Assembly: GCA_023105745.1 (NCBI GenBank)
Contig: JALGQZ010000007.1
Span: 50,759,569 to 50,823,568, forward strand
DNA length: 64,000 bases
Direction of reading: 5' to 3'
Origin: Austropuccinia psidii
Lineage: Eukaryota; Basidiomycota; Pucciniomycetes; Pucciniales; Sphaerophragmiaceae
How positions within the stretch are numbered: the stretch's first letter is position 1; the number at the start of each line of letters is the position of its first letter. Shown piece by piece: positions 1-11,975 of the stretch. Made by a program: the position numbers and the translations under genes. The notes beneath the pieces are model-generated. The model ran no database searches. It saw only the letters and a program-made list of their open reading frames with translations, and had not been told where the DNA came from.

Positions 1-3000
1 AAAAAACTTATATGGAATAATTTTAATAGAAATTATACCATAATTCTTTTCAACCCTAATCCTGTTCTGTAAATCTCCCAAGTATCTCAAGAAAGCATCC
101 TTTTGTTCAAATACATTCCAAATAATATTAAAACATTTTTCCAAGATAAATGATAACTATAATGAGTATTTGTGTTAAGAGAATAAAACATGATAGAAAA
201 AGAAACATGAGAATGAAATATTGGTGTATAACTGTTAACTGCATAGAAGGTTAATAGGTTCATTTCTTTCCAAATAAGCTTTCAATTCATTTTGAAAATA
301 AATTTGTAAAATTCATTTAAAATAGTGATTTATTTGTTTTTGATATTACAAAGCAGATTTAGTTTATTTTTCATAACATACATCTATTTTTATAAATTGA
401 ATATGGAACAGGTGTTTATTTGGAAGATATTTGTACTTTGTGACATCATGAAAGTCTCTGGTGGAAGAAATTTATACAACCCCCTATTTATGTTTGGAAT
501 GAAGAATATGCCAAGAACCACAAAAGTAATTGTATTTATCTCCTGAATAAATCATATTTCGGTATTTTTCAGAAAGAGGGTAAGTAATTTATTTCAAGGA
601 CTTGAAATATAGAGTTTTTATTTGAAAAAATAAAGCAAAATTATATTTCTATTGAAACAATATCAAAATCCTTGAAGAAGAAAAAGAAAGTCTTTTTTTC
701 AAGATCAGAAAAAAATTGAAATTGTTTTGTAAAATGAAAAATTTCATTATAAAAAACAGTTAGCAAATATATTTATTTTGTGAAAAAACAAAAGTAGTTC
801 TTGAAGGAAGAAAAAAAATAGTCCTTTTGTTAGAAAGGTCAAGAAATGGCTTCCTATCATTAAAATGAATATATTGAGGTTTGTTAAAACTATCGGAATC
901 AGAATTTTGAAAAAATCTCCTGATTTTTTTAACTCTTACTTTTACATGAAAGATTATTATTGATATGAGGTAATAGTATTGTTGAAAAAAAGGTATAAAA
1001 ATTGGAAGAAAAACATATTTTTACACAATTAAACCCATTTCTTGGCCTTCTGTTAGCTATACAGCTAAAAGGAAATATTCCTATTACCCTTCTCATATTC
1101 TGATCATCTTTCACTACCCTTATTAAATAAATTTTATATAAGAAGAATTCCTCAAAGAGAAATATTTATTAGTTGATCTCAAAGACTGACTGGGATATCT
1201 GGGGTTGCAGTTCTTGATCTGGAATTCCAGGATTAAACAAGTTACCAACCCCTATTACTTTTCCATATGGAAAACAAGATATACAATTAGCAATAAAAAT
1301 GTAAGGGATCCCCAAGCGCTTCCATTCTTTCTGATTTACAGCTTATTATCTTCAAAACTAACCAAGATATCTGGGCTTAAAGTTTATTTTGCACTGAAAG
1401 AATTCCCTGCATGAATATCTTATGTGCAAGAGGATAAGGGAAGTGATATAGCATAAATAATTGAATAGCTCATAAACCCATGGACTTTTGTATTATTATT
1501 TTACCTCTATCTCAAACGTTGACTGCGATTTTTTATCTGGAAAATTAACAAGACAGAAGTGGCTGTAAAAATAATGTAATACCTTATACACCACTTATGT
1601 TTGAGCAAAAAATGTGTAGAGTCTCAAAGACCTCTAAAGTGATAGAATAGAATTTTACATAGATGTTATTAACTGTTTGAGATATCTCTGAAAGGAAATG
1701 GAAGTTCTTATGTGGCCCTTTATTTTATTAGTCTTTCATCCATATAAACTTGCTACTATAGCCAAGTAGAATGTTCAAAGCCAAATTTTTACTCATTTAT
1801 GTCTTAACGAGGGTTTGTAAGAACAAGTGGGCCATAAAAGGTTAAGCTTTTCATTTTTCATTCTTGGAAAAGGGAAAAAAACCTCCACCAATCCCAACAA
1901 GGCATAAGAGGAGCCTTTCTCTAACTCAATTTAAGAGTAAATAATTTAACTATTCTGCTATTCCTAAATGTTAAGACTTCCTTCGGAAGTGGTAACCTTG
2001 TAATACTAATGGTTATAAATATAATAATTACTATTTTGGTGTGTATCACAATAGATCAGATAAGAAAACCTTCACCCAGGGCTCTCAGAGGTACTCACCA
2101 TTTCTAATTGTCTTAGTAGATCCCTTTTATTTATATTCAACTATATTATGTTGCATTTTATTTCTCAAACTCGTGTTTCTATCTGTTATCAACTATATTG
2201 TAGATATCCCATACAGCCAGCCATATAGATTCTGATTTTGGATTCTGGTAGTTGATCGAAGTATTCCCTTTTATCTGACTGGGGTAGTTTAAATGATTTT
2301 TCATCATTTATGTTGAGTAATTTAATATATGTTATTGAAGATTATGGAGGCTCTTGACACACTTTTCAGTTTCTTAAAAATTTTAGGCATACAGTAATCA
2401 TTAAAGCTGGCTTCTAAGGTAAGAAATAGAGCATTTTTCATATCAACTGACATATTAAATCCCCTTCATTGATCAGAGAACTGTAGATATTCTGTTTATT
2501 TACCAAACCCCAACTAAATTTAATTTACATTATTGGAAGACTAAACTCAAAATATACATCTTTTGTCTGATACAAAAACTATGTGTATTTTTTGTTTATT
2601 GTTGTTGAGAAAATATTCAACAACAAATAATTACTTGAAATTTTCCCTCCTGATATCTTTATATGTAGAAGAATAAGTATTTTTGAATAATTTTGTATTA
2701 TGTTCCAAATTCCTGCTTTATTTTTGAATTACCTTGAAAAGCCTAATTAATTTAGTAATTCATAATATAGATTTCAAATGATGGAAATTTTTCAATTTTA
2801 AATTTTCTTCAAATACATATGAAAAATGTTTAAAAATCATTGAGTAATGAAGTTTTTCCCATTTTATGAGTCTTGTTGGAGTTAAGATAAAGGAGTTCAA
2901 TCAGCATTCCCTGGACAAGCAATATTTGAAATAGTAAAAAAATTATTTTAAAGCTTAGGAAGAAGTTCTACCATAAATAGAAATACATCAATAAAAAAAC

Positions 3001-5261
3001 AGCTTTTGAGCTAATTCAATTGGGTTTTATTTGGTACTTCCCTTAAATAATTTCATATTTTCTCAAATTCCTTCAAATAGAATTATGAAGGAATCAGAGA
3101 AGGCCTCTATCTAAATATTCTATATTTCATGTCACAATAATTTACTTTCCAAACTAGTGAGAGTAACCATTAAGGAAATAGCTTAAGAGCTACAGAAGGA
3201 TTGTTCTTAAATTCTGAAGGGTTTTATCAACTGAATAGAAGAACTCAAATATGTCTTTTTAGCTATTGTAACTATTGTATCTTACTCCCAAATCCTATAA
3301 GTAGTGTCCTAGAAGAAGCGTCTCTCTACATTGAGCACATTTTACTAAAATTTTATGTTAAAATTATTCATTAATATTTATTAGGATCCTTATTTAAATG
3401 AGGTAAATTAATTGTTAAGAATTCCGAGATGAAATTTCTGAGAAATTTTCTCACTAAAATGATCCAGATAGGAATATTGATCTTCTGAATATTTCTCATA
3501 GTATTATTAATTTGGAAGTCTTATGTTTCAAAAACAGTAATTTCTGGAGAGAATAAATAAATAAATCAGTTTTTTCTACAATTCAAGGTACATATTTTCA
3601 AACGTATTTGGGCTTATTCATCAAATACCTGTTTTTATAATGTGTTTCATACTATTTTCCATAAATAAAGAGTTCTTAATCAAAAAAATCCATGAAAATT
3701 ATTATAGAACTAATATGTCGTATGAGGTAGCTTAAGCAAAAAAGAATCATGGTGATCATATTGAAATTGTTCAAATAAAGTTTTTGAGGGATCAAAAGAA
3801 AAGAGAAATTTTGCATTATAATGAAGTCTTATAGTGCCTTCCCTTACTGTTTAAGGAGCATTTCAAAGAAAAAATATGTTTCAGGAAGAATGTGTTGGGT
3901 ATATAATACCTGACTTAGAGATTATAAACCTGTAGCATTAGAAATGATTGGAGTCTAAACAGTTTTAAGAAAAATAATAGTTCAATTTTGAATTTTATCA
4001 TAAAAATGATATTCATGCTCAGAAGGAATAAAAATTATATAAGACGAAGATTTGGAAATTCATTTAAATAATCTCAAGGAGCTTAATAGAAATATAAGGA
4101 AGCAGTAAATATAAAAAGATTTTAAATATAATTAATGGAAGAAAGAGCTAGAGATTTCTACCCAAAAAAACACAGAGCTTTGGGTATACTTAATACTCCA
4201 CAATATCATAAAGCACTATCAGTAAACTAATAAATTAGATCTACACAAAATATCTATTGCCATAATTTCCAAGTCACATATAATTCATGCAAGAGCACAA
4301 CAAACCTGTATCACAATATAAACCTATTTATGCTTTAAGGTATGGACACACCATAGACTAGCAAGACTCCTTAACTAGACCAATGAAATGTCTTCAAAAT
4401 AGCTAAGAGGCTATTAAAAGGTATAATAATACCATTAGTGTTTCAAGAGTTATTACTAATTGAATTATTTCTCAGTCTCTCTACACCAGTATATTGTGAA
4501 TAGTCCTATGTTGAGTACTATCAAAACCTCCCATTGTTTAAGTAAAAAGGTGGAATATATAAAGCAGAGCTATCATTGAATCAAAATGTTGACTAATTAT
4601 TTTAATATTATTTTACAATTCCCTTTAGTAAGTTTTCTAGTTTCATTATATAGTAATGAATGAAATAGTATTTATTTCAAATCACTATTATATATCATGA
4701 AGGCTTTCTTTATAATATAAGAATTAAGCATTATTTTTGTCATATTGAATGTGGTTTTCCAAATTATTTTTTCATAAAGTAATATTGCTGGAGATTTTTT
4801 TAAAAAAATAATTCCTCCAAGGATTTTTCAGAGAATTGTTTGACAAAACGTATTTAGTAAGCCATTAGCCATTATTTGAACATATTATTAAGTGAATTAA
4901 ATATAAATTAGAAGATTGGGAATTCACAAATATATTGTCTTAACCTGAAAGTAGTGAAATGCTTACAAGAATCTAATATAAATTCTAAATATAATTATTG
5001 TAATTTCCCCTTTAGGTTACTTCATTGATCTTAAATGAATAGGAAATCGCTCAATAACAATTTCTTCAATCTCTTGGATTAACTTTGGTCCCATTCATAA
5101 GTATGATCTAGCAATTTACAGGTGTCAAACATCAAATGATAATTGACACCAAACAAAGTAATTATTATTAAGTTTTGGAAATCATATATATTAGTTTTGG
5201 AAATCATATATATTAGTTTTGGAAAAAATACTAATATTTGAGCTTCCAAAAGGGTGCTTAA
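1..5261. other. AT-rich DNA without a recognisable gene
   Basis: This stretch is very AT-rich, with many A and T runs and only short open frames of up to about 70 codons with no recognisable domain. I see no RNA gene and no recognisable transposon protein. The texture matches the decayed LTR copies to its right, so it is probably old repeat DNA mutated past recognition; that origin is inference. Confidence 0.6.
5171..5223. repeat. 22-bp tandem repeat, 2.4 copies
   Basis: A 22-bp unit beginning agttttggaaatc is repeated exactly at 5171-5192 and 5193-5214, with a partial third copy to 5223. It lies just outside the old LTR that starts at 5262. Exact identity in an otherwise decayed neighbourhood implies recent slippage. 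Confidence 0.85.
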
Positions 5262-7150
5262 TGCAAGCCTTGAGCTACATTTTATATACTCAAAAAGGCC
5301 AAAATTAATTCTTGGAATATACAGAACCCATAAGTCATTTATATATTCAAAATTTATTATTTTCATAGAGAAAAATATGAATAGCATTCTTTTGAGTGAG
5401 TAAGCTCAAATATTCCACACAGGAGTTCACCTAGGGCAGCTTCATAGAGTAAATAAGCCTAAATTAAGTATATGAGGCAGAAATATGCAAAATACTTCAA
5501 TAAATAATCATCAATACCACATAGAAGAATTGTGAAAGCTTTTTTTTGCATTTTAAGGCCAAAATAATGGGTTTGTTAATATTAAAATGTGAAATAGAGC
5601 CTCCTATTTGTGCTATAAATTTCTATTGAGCTCAGAATCAATTTATTAATACATGTGTTTTTGGAACACCCATAGTGGATATCAGTCTTCAAACTTGAAC
5701 TACTATTTTGAAATGAAAATAGCTTGTGAGGACAAAAGACATCAGAAAGAGAAAGGGTACCACAATTTCTGAGGAATCTGAGATCTAGAAAATACTAAAA
5801 TCTTGATAAATGGATGATATTGGAAAATTAGTAAATTAAAACCCTTTGGGAACTTTTTTACTCAGGCTAAGTCTCATTTAATGATGAGAAAATAGAAAAT
5901 AAGCTTCTATTTTGGAATGGCAAAGAGGAAATGAGACGCTATTCCTTGTTTAAAAATGTCCATTCTTGATTATTTTCCATTAATAAGCCAAAATAAATCA
6001 ATAAAAGCAACTCTGGAACTAGTATCCATGAGCTTACATCATGGAAACTAGCTGTATCTATAACATCTGCTTTTGTATTTAGAAATAAGGTAAAAACCTC
6101 AAAAATTTATTAGAAATACAATTCTTAATTAAAACTTCTGAAACTTTAAGGACCAATGAAAAAAGGGATAATCTATAGTAAAGCCAAAAAGAGTTATGAC
6201 TTCATTATTCAAATCAAAAGTTTTACTTACAGTCCATTTTAGATGTTTACACATGAAACACTGTATCTTCAAAAACTCACAGAAAATGTAAGCTGTGATG
6301 AAATTTTCAATCAAATCAATACCTTTGAGGAACTTGTTTCACTTTTGAAATGAAAGAGGATTTACAGTCTTTAATTCTTTATTTCTCAACTATAGACAGG
6401 TTGGTGGCAATGAAAATTGATGTGATTGATTATTTATAATACTTTTAGGTGAAAAGAAGTGATCTAATAATTGATACAAATCATGTAGCTAGTTCTTAAG
6501 CTTTATCCATGGAATGAAAATCAAATATTGATTGGACTTAAAAGAAGCCTTCTATTGCTTTGATTCATTCATTCCATTATCATTAAGTTGAATCATTAAA
6601 TAATTAATAATCTAAGAAAGTATCAGTTATTGTATCATTATTAAATGTATTAAATTTTTGAAGTCAATCAAAAAAAGGTAAATAATATAATATTAATATT
6701 TAAAATAGTAATATAGATATATATTTGTGCATTATTACATTTATAAAACCTTTGACTCTATAAGTCCACAAATAGTTTTTCAAATAGATCTACCAATCCT
6801 TTGCAAGGTATCATTGTAGTATCAGTGAGATATTTAGAAATTTCTGGCTCTTTTTCCCTAGTTTTTAGTTTTTTTTCAAGAATTTATGATAATTACTCCT
6901 GAAAAAAAACATTAATTAAATTAATCACATATTCTTTGAAAAGATTTTTTATTATTCCATCTTCCTGTAATTGATTCTAGTAGAAAGATAAGACTTACTT
7001 TTATAATAACCAGTAGTGTATAGAAATTAAAATAAAGAAATCATGTTTAATAAGAAAATATTTAGCAATCTTGATCAGTAGTAGTACTATCAAGATTTTT
7101 ATAAATAACTCCTATACTAAGTATGTTGTATTTATACAAATAAAATAATA
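5262..7150 (+). mobile_element. Strongly decayed LTR of the RE-1 family (right end approximate)
   Basis: The left end reads TGCAAGCCTTGAG, matching the sense start of the RE-1 LTR (TGTGAGCCTTGAGG). Shared landmarks follow in order: the cctaggg-cagcttcatagagt block near 5430, the cacccatagtggatatc block near 5668, a gacttaaaagaagcc block near 6536 and a cctgtaattgattcta block near 6965. Many substitutions and small indels separate it from the young copies. The right end dissolves into AT-rich sequence, so the boundary is an estimate and no target duplication could be confirmed. Confidence 0.7.
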
Positions 7151-8720
7151 CAATTAATAGATTCTATACTATTCTATTCTGATATAAAAGACATAATTTA
7201 ATTATCAGAATAAAAGCTTAATCATATAGGAGATCATATTTTTTCCACATATAAGTGGCTCAATCACAGAAAGTGCTTTTATCCATCATATTTGCTATGT
7301 AGAATATCCCAGATAACACTACATGAATTAATTTAAATTTAGTAGCAATGTTATATTTTGATCATTATATCTTCATAAAAAATCCTGTTACTTGACTTCT
7401 TTTCTTTCATTCTTGTAAAAGGTTCATCTTTGACTCAGTTGAGCCAAATATATGCAGTAAAATATTATTTGAAAACCAGGCTAGCCTCAAGCATTTTTTT
7501 TATTTTATTTCCATCATAAATCTACAATTATTATCATAATAGATAATAAGGGCTCATAGAAGATTTACTAAATTATCCCCTCTTTTCCTTTGGAGAAAAC
7601 CATTACATATTATATAATTTGAAGCGTAGTTCTACTGAAGGAGAAGCCAAGAAAAATTGAATTTTGTATTCCACTAACTAGAGGTACTATGAGCCTTTTA
7701 TGTGAGGCTTTTGGGAAATTTTAAGAGAAATAATTAGGTCTACATGGTTCTGGTGAGTCATTTTATCAACCCAGACTACTTCCTTTTTAGCTAAGATATC
7801 TACCAACTCCAACATAATGAAAATTCAACACACTTATTCTCTGAGGTTTAAAATTTGAAGTCCACAAAATGTTATGGCCTTATCATTTTGTGTTTGGGAA
7901 TATTTTTCTTATCATAGAATATTGAGTTATACTTACATAATGAAAGGAAATAATTTAGAAAAAAACTTTCCTTCATAGCATATATACAGGAATAATTGGA
8001 ATGTGTCAATGTTTCAGGGGAAAAATATGAAGAACTTATAATTACTTGTCTCAAGTATTCAATATTTCTACAAATGGGTGATTTAATTTATTAGAAATAT
8101 TGCTATCTTAATATCTATGTCTCAATTCTTAATGAGCCTGTCACCATTCTGTATGTATTACAGACCTCAAGAAAGGAAACAATTTCTGAAAATGCTATTA
8201 AATGGGTTGAAATAATAGTTAATACTGGCAAGTTGTAGATCAAACTCCACCATGTGACAGCACCTCCAGGATCAAGGCCCTGAATCACAAAGCTTATGTA
8301 GCTGACAGTGTGGGATCAAATAAGGAAGTACCTTGAGGGGGAAATTATTGGTAGGTCTGTTTTGGACTTAAGAATTGTCCAATAACCATTGGTTCTAGGG
8401 TGTATTAGCTGCCCCTCAAAATAATAATGGATAGTAAGCCTACAGAGAATCAGAAGATAAAATAATATTTGTTGTTTTAAAAGATAGAACAGACTTATCA
8501 ATAGTCTCTAAATAAGACCCATCAATAACTCTATAGCCAAACCTCTGATATGACACTATAATAAACTAAAGACTACTATTTGATTTTATCTCACAAAGAC
8601 TAATAAAAAGATTTTCTTTTGATTATATTGTTTTTTTTGATATGACTACTAATGATAAGATTAGTAGATTAAATAAGAATAATAATTCTTTAATAATTAC
8701 TTTTAATAATAATCTTATAT
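7151..8720. other. AT-rich stretch, nothing recognised
   Basis: There are no open frames above about 60 codons, no RNA gene and no clear repeat boundary. It separates the decayed LTR on the left from short tandem repeats on the right. Confidence 0.5.
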
Positions 8721-8721
8721 C

Positions 8722-8874
8722 AATACTAGTAAGATTTTCACTATGGCTACTATTCTTTAATAATACTAAGCTCCTGGGATTTTCACTACAGCTATAATAC
8801 TAAGCTACTGAGCTTTTCAATATAGCTATAATACTATTCTTCAAAAATACTAAGATACTGAGATTTTCACAGCT
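8722..8874. repeat. Short degenerate tandem repeat, about 34-bp unit
   Basis: Two adjacent 34-bp units at 8762-8795 and 8796-8829 share the pattern aatactaag-ct-ctg-g-ttttca-ta-agctat. A diverged unit precedes them, and another follows after a short insertion, ending near 8874. No coding potential is visible. Confidence 0.65.
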
Positions 8875-9112
8875 AAAACAACACCACTACTCTTGATATC
8901 CTGCTATTTCAGAGATGGTTATAATCCCCAATAGTGGGAATGTTTTCATTTTTTTCTGAAAATGAGGGAGAGAAGACCTCTATTTATACCTTTTGAGCCT
9001 CTATAGAGCCTCTCAAAACACAGGAGTCAGAAAAATAATAGTTGAGATGTTTGAGCTGGTGAGACATGTAGTTTTTGTGTAGCAACATGTTGGCTGCGAG
9101 AATTCTTCTGGT

Positions 9113-10549
9113 TGTCAGGCTGAGTCTATGATGAAGCTTATTAATGACTAGCTACAAGATTTAACTATTACTGTGACATGGTGAAAATAGTATAAAAAGG
9201 TTTCCTCATGATAATAAGGGTTTATAAAAGAATATTCAGGGCTTTACTCTTGAGGAATAGTGGTGGTGAGTGCTGTTGAAAGTCCTGAGTGCAGCTTTGC
9301 CTGTTGGGTTACAATAATAAAGACTACAATAATTAAAGTTATAATTATACCTGGTTATTTACAAGAGTATAAATTTTTCTGACAGCTTTACTATATAGGA
9401 ATTCAAGAGCAGGATGAGGAAACCTTTTATGGTGGAGAAAAGTTCCCTTTTTATCCTAAAATTGGGTGAAAAAGGCTTCTAGACCTTTCCACGTGCAGGA
9501 AGTGAAGAATTTTTACTTCCAAGGACTGGATTGTGGTTTTCACAATTCCTGTATAGCCTGTATTGGGCTCAGATGTGGTTTTGAAACCACATATGGACAG
9601 TTTTCACCAATACAGGGTGAAAACTTTCATCTGGGGACCACATAGCCCTCTTCTGACATGTATGACGTGTAGAATGCTGTAAAGAACCTGTAAAGGACCC
9701 CAGTATTGGCCAAACTATGAGTTATTGAAGTATAAACAGGCTTCTTTGTATTTTTGACACCTCATAATCATAATTATGGGAGAATATCCCACAATAAGGT
9801 TGTATTGGTCTAACTGTGGGATTTTAACCTTAAAACTGCCATACCTTTATCAGTTTTTGAGATATCAAGCTCAAAGTTGGTTCATTGTGTATCCCTGAAT
9901 TTTCTCTACACAATGCTACCTCATTTAGTATGGATATCATTAAATATGGCAAAGGTATGCCATGTACAAGAGTTTTTGTACATATTTGTGTTTTGTTTAA
10001 AATCTGCATGGAGCTTCTTTGCCCCATAACCTTTGTTCTAGATGTGATATGGGGAAATAGATGGAACCATAAGGTAGCCCTGATTGTGTTCTTTTAAAAA
10101 AGACCCCCCTTTAGGTATCTCACACCAAAACTGTAGAAGCTAGATGAGAGGTGAATATTTTATTCCCCCTTATTAGACCTTATTTTGGTAATACCTTCAG
10201 TAATTCTGATGCTAGCTCAATTTGGCTAGTAAAATTGAATATCCCTGACTTAGAGAGTCATTTTGAATACCCATTTGATGGGGTTAAGCCTCTTCCTCTG
10301 GATTCCAGATGAGAGGTGAAAATTAAGGTTTATGCTCAGCAACAACTTTGAGCAGTGATAACTTTGTTATTCTTTTTCCTATGACGATAGGAACTGTATA
10401 TTTGGAAAAAGGTGAGTTTCCTCTTTTGTTTGATACTTTTTTTATCTTGTTTGGCTCAGCTTCATGTTTTGGTGGTTTCTTGGCTCTACCATTGGTTTAT
10501 GGTATTTGGCTGTCATGCTTGTGCTCTGGGTTTGAGTCACAGGCTGACA
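9113..10549 (-). mobile_element. Solo LTR of the RE-2 family (old)
   Basis: The copy starts TGTCAGGCTGAGTCTATG and ends GAGTCACAGGCTGACA, the same termini as the RE-2 LTR at 31758-33259. Internal blocks are shared, including a conserved tgtggttttg-aaccaca palindrome near 9570-9590 and a gtattgg motif. No internal retrotransposon region flanks it, so it is a solo LTR left by recombination. Flanking pentamers are CTGGT (9108-9112) and ATGGT (10550-10554), a 4/5 match consistent with an eroded target duplication. Confidence 0.82.
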
Positions 10550-11189
10550 ATGGTGGTGTTTTTTATAAAAATAATGTGATGTCATTGAGAAAATTTGGCT
10601 GGTTAGGGTTTTTTTCCCAAGAAAGTGGAGAAAACACAGGTTCTGACAACTACACTTTCTTCTAGTCATATAATATCTTGGAGAGAATTTAGCTGGTGAC
10701 ATTCCTCTTGGAAGTGGAGAAAGTGGGGAAAATACAGAATTTGTTATTTAGTGTGCTTCTATTAGATTTGAACAAAGTTGGGGAAAGGTTTGTTTTCAAA
10801 GTTGATAGCCAATCTTGAGAGAATTTTTCTAGTGGGTTGATTTAATTATTCTGTCATTTCATGCAAATATTGCATCATTTTGATTGAATTTGATGTGTGT
10901 TAATATTAATAAGCCAGAAATTTGCTTCTGGTGAATCCATTTTAATTTCTTGCATACACTTGAGGTATTTATCTTAATTGGCTTGACATGGAGAAAACAC
11001 AGTGCTGATGCTGTACTCAATATGAATGTCAATAGCTGTATTTAGTTTATCTCAATTGAATTGTATAATTTTGCTATGGATTGTGCAATAAGGAAGAGAA
11101 AGTTTTATTCATTATTCAAATTGAAATCCTTCTTGTTGAAGCTTTAGTTTTCTAGGTTTTCAGAATTCTGATTATGCCCTAGGAGTTAT
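10550..11189. other. Intergenic DNA with degenerate direct repeats
   Basis: Three loose copies of a block of the form ttgagagaatttggctggt followed by aagtggagaaaacac occur near 10580, 10675 and 10810. Their spacing is irregular and the identity modest. No gene is supported. Confidence 0.45.
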
Positions 11190-11975
11190 TCACAGTTTGA
11201 TTTACTTAGTTCCAGAGTTATGAAATTTGATTTCCTTCTCCAGAGTTATTCCAAAATTGTATTTTGACCTCTGGAGCTATGAAACAATTGTATTTGATTC
11301 AAAGAATTATTCTGCACCTCTTCTGTAACTCCACAATACTATTTTAATATCTGAAATTAATCTGCAATTTTATTTTATTCTCCACAGTTATTCTGGGATT
11401 TGTCTATAATGCCAAAATCTTCTTCCATCCAGTTATTCTGAAATCTGAAAACTCCCTCATTTATTCTCCGCCATTCCATAATTTTATTTCTCTCTCTGGA
11501 GTTAGTGCACAATCCTATTTTTTATCTCTAAAATTATTCTTCAACTTCATTTCATAATTCCATCTCTGGAGCTATTCCCTAATTCCTATTTCCATCTCTG
11601 GAGCTATTACACAATTCCTATGTCCATCTCCAGGGTTATTCCATAATTTTCTTTGATTTTACAGAATTATTCCACAATTTTCTTTCAATCCAGTTACTCT
11701 GAAATATTTAAAATCCTCCATTTCTTCTCTCAAACTCCACAATTTTATTCCTGTCTCTGTATTAACCACAATATCTTCCATAATTCCTCCCAAATTCTTC
11801 AATTTCATTCTCATTTATTCAAAAAATTACATAGTTTTATTCCATTTAAAAAATTATTCTGAATTTGGTTCCATAATTCCTCCAGAATTCCACAATTTTA
11901 TCTTTTGTGTCTTGAGTTATTCCACAGATTTATATAGTATCTTCAGGGATATTCCACAATCCTATTTTTTAATAC
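11190..11975. repeat. Degenerate minisatellite, about 32-bp unit
   Basis: Phrases of the type ctctggag(c/t)tattcc-acaatt-ctatttccat recur for nearly 800 bp. The clearest units lie in register near 11570-11690 and are 31-32 bp long; outer units are strongly diverged and vary in length. The array is AT-rich and non-coding in appearance. It is unrelated in sequence to the arrays at 51.4 and 56.7 kb. Confidence 0.8.
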
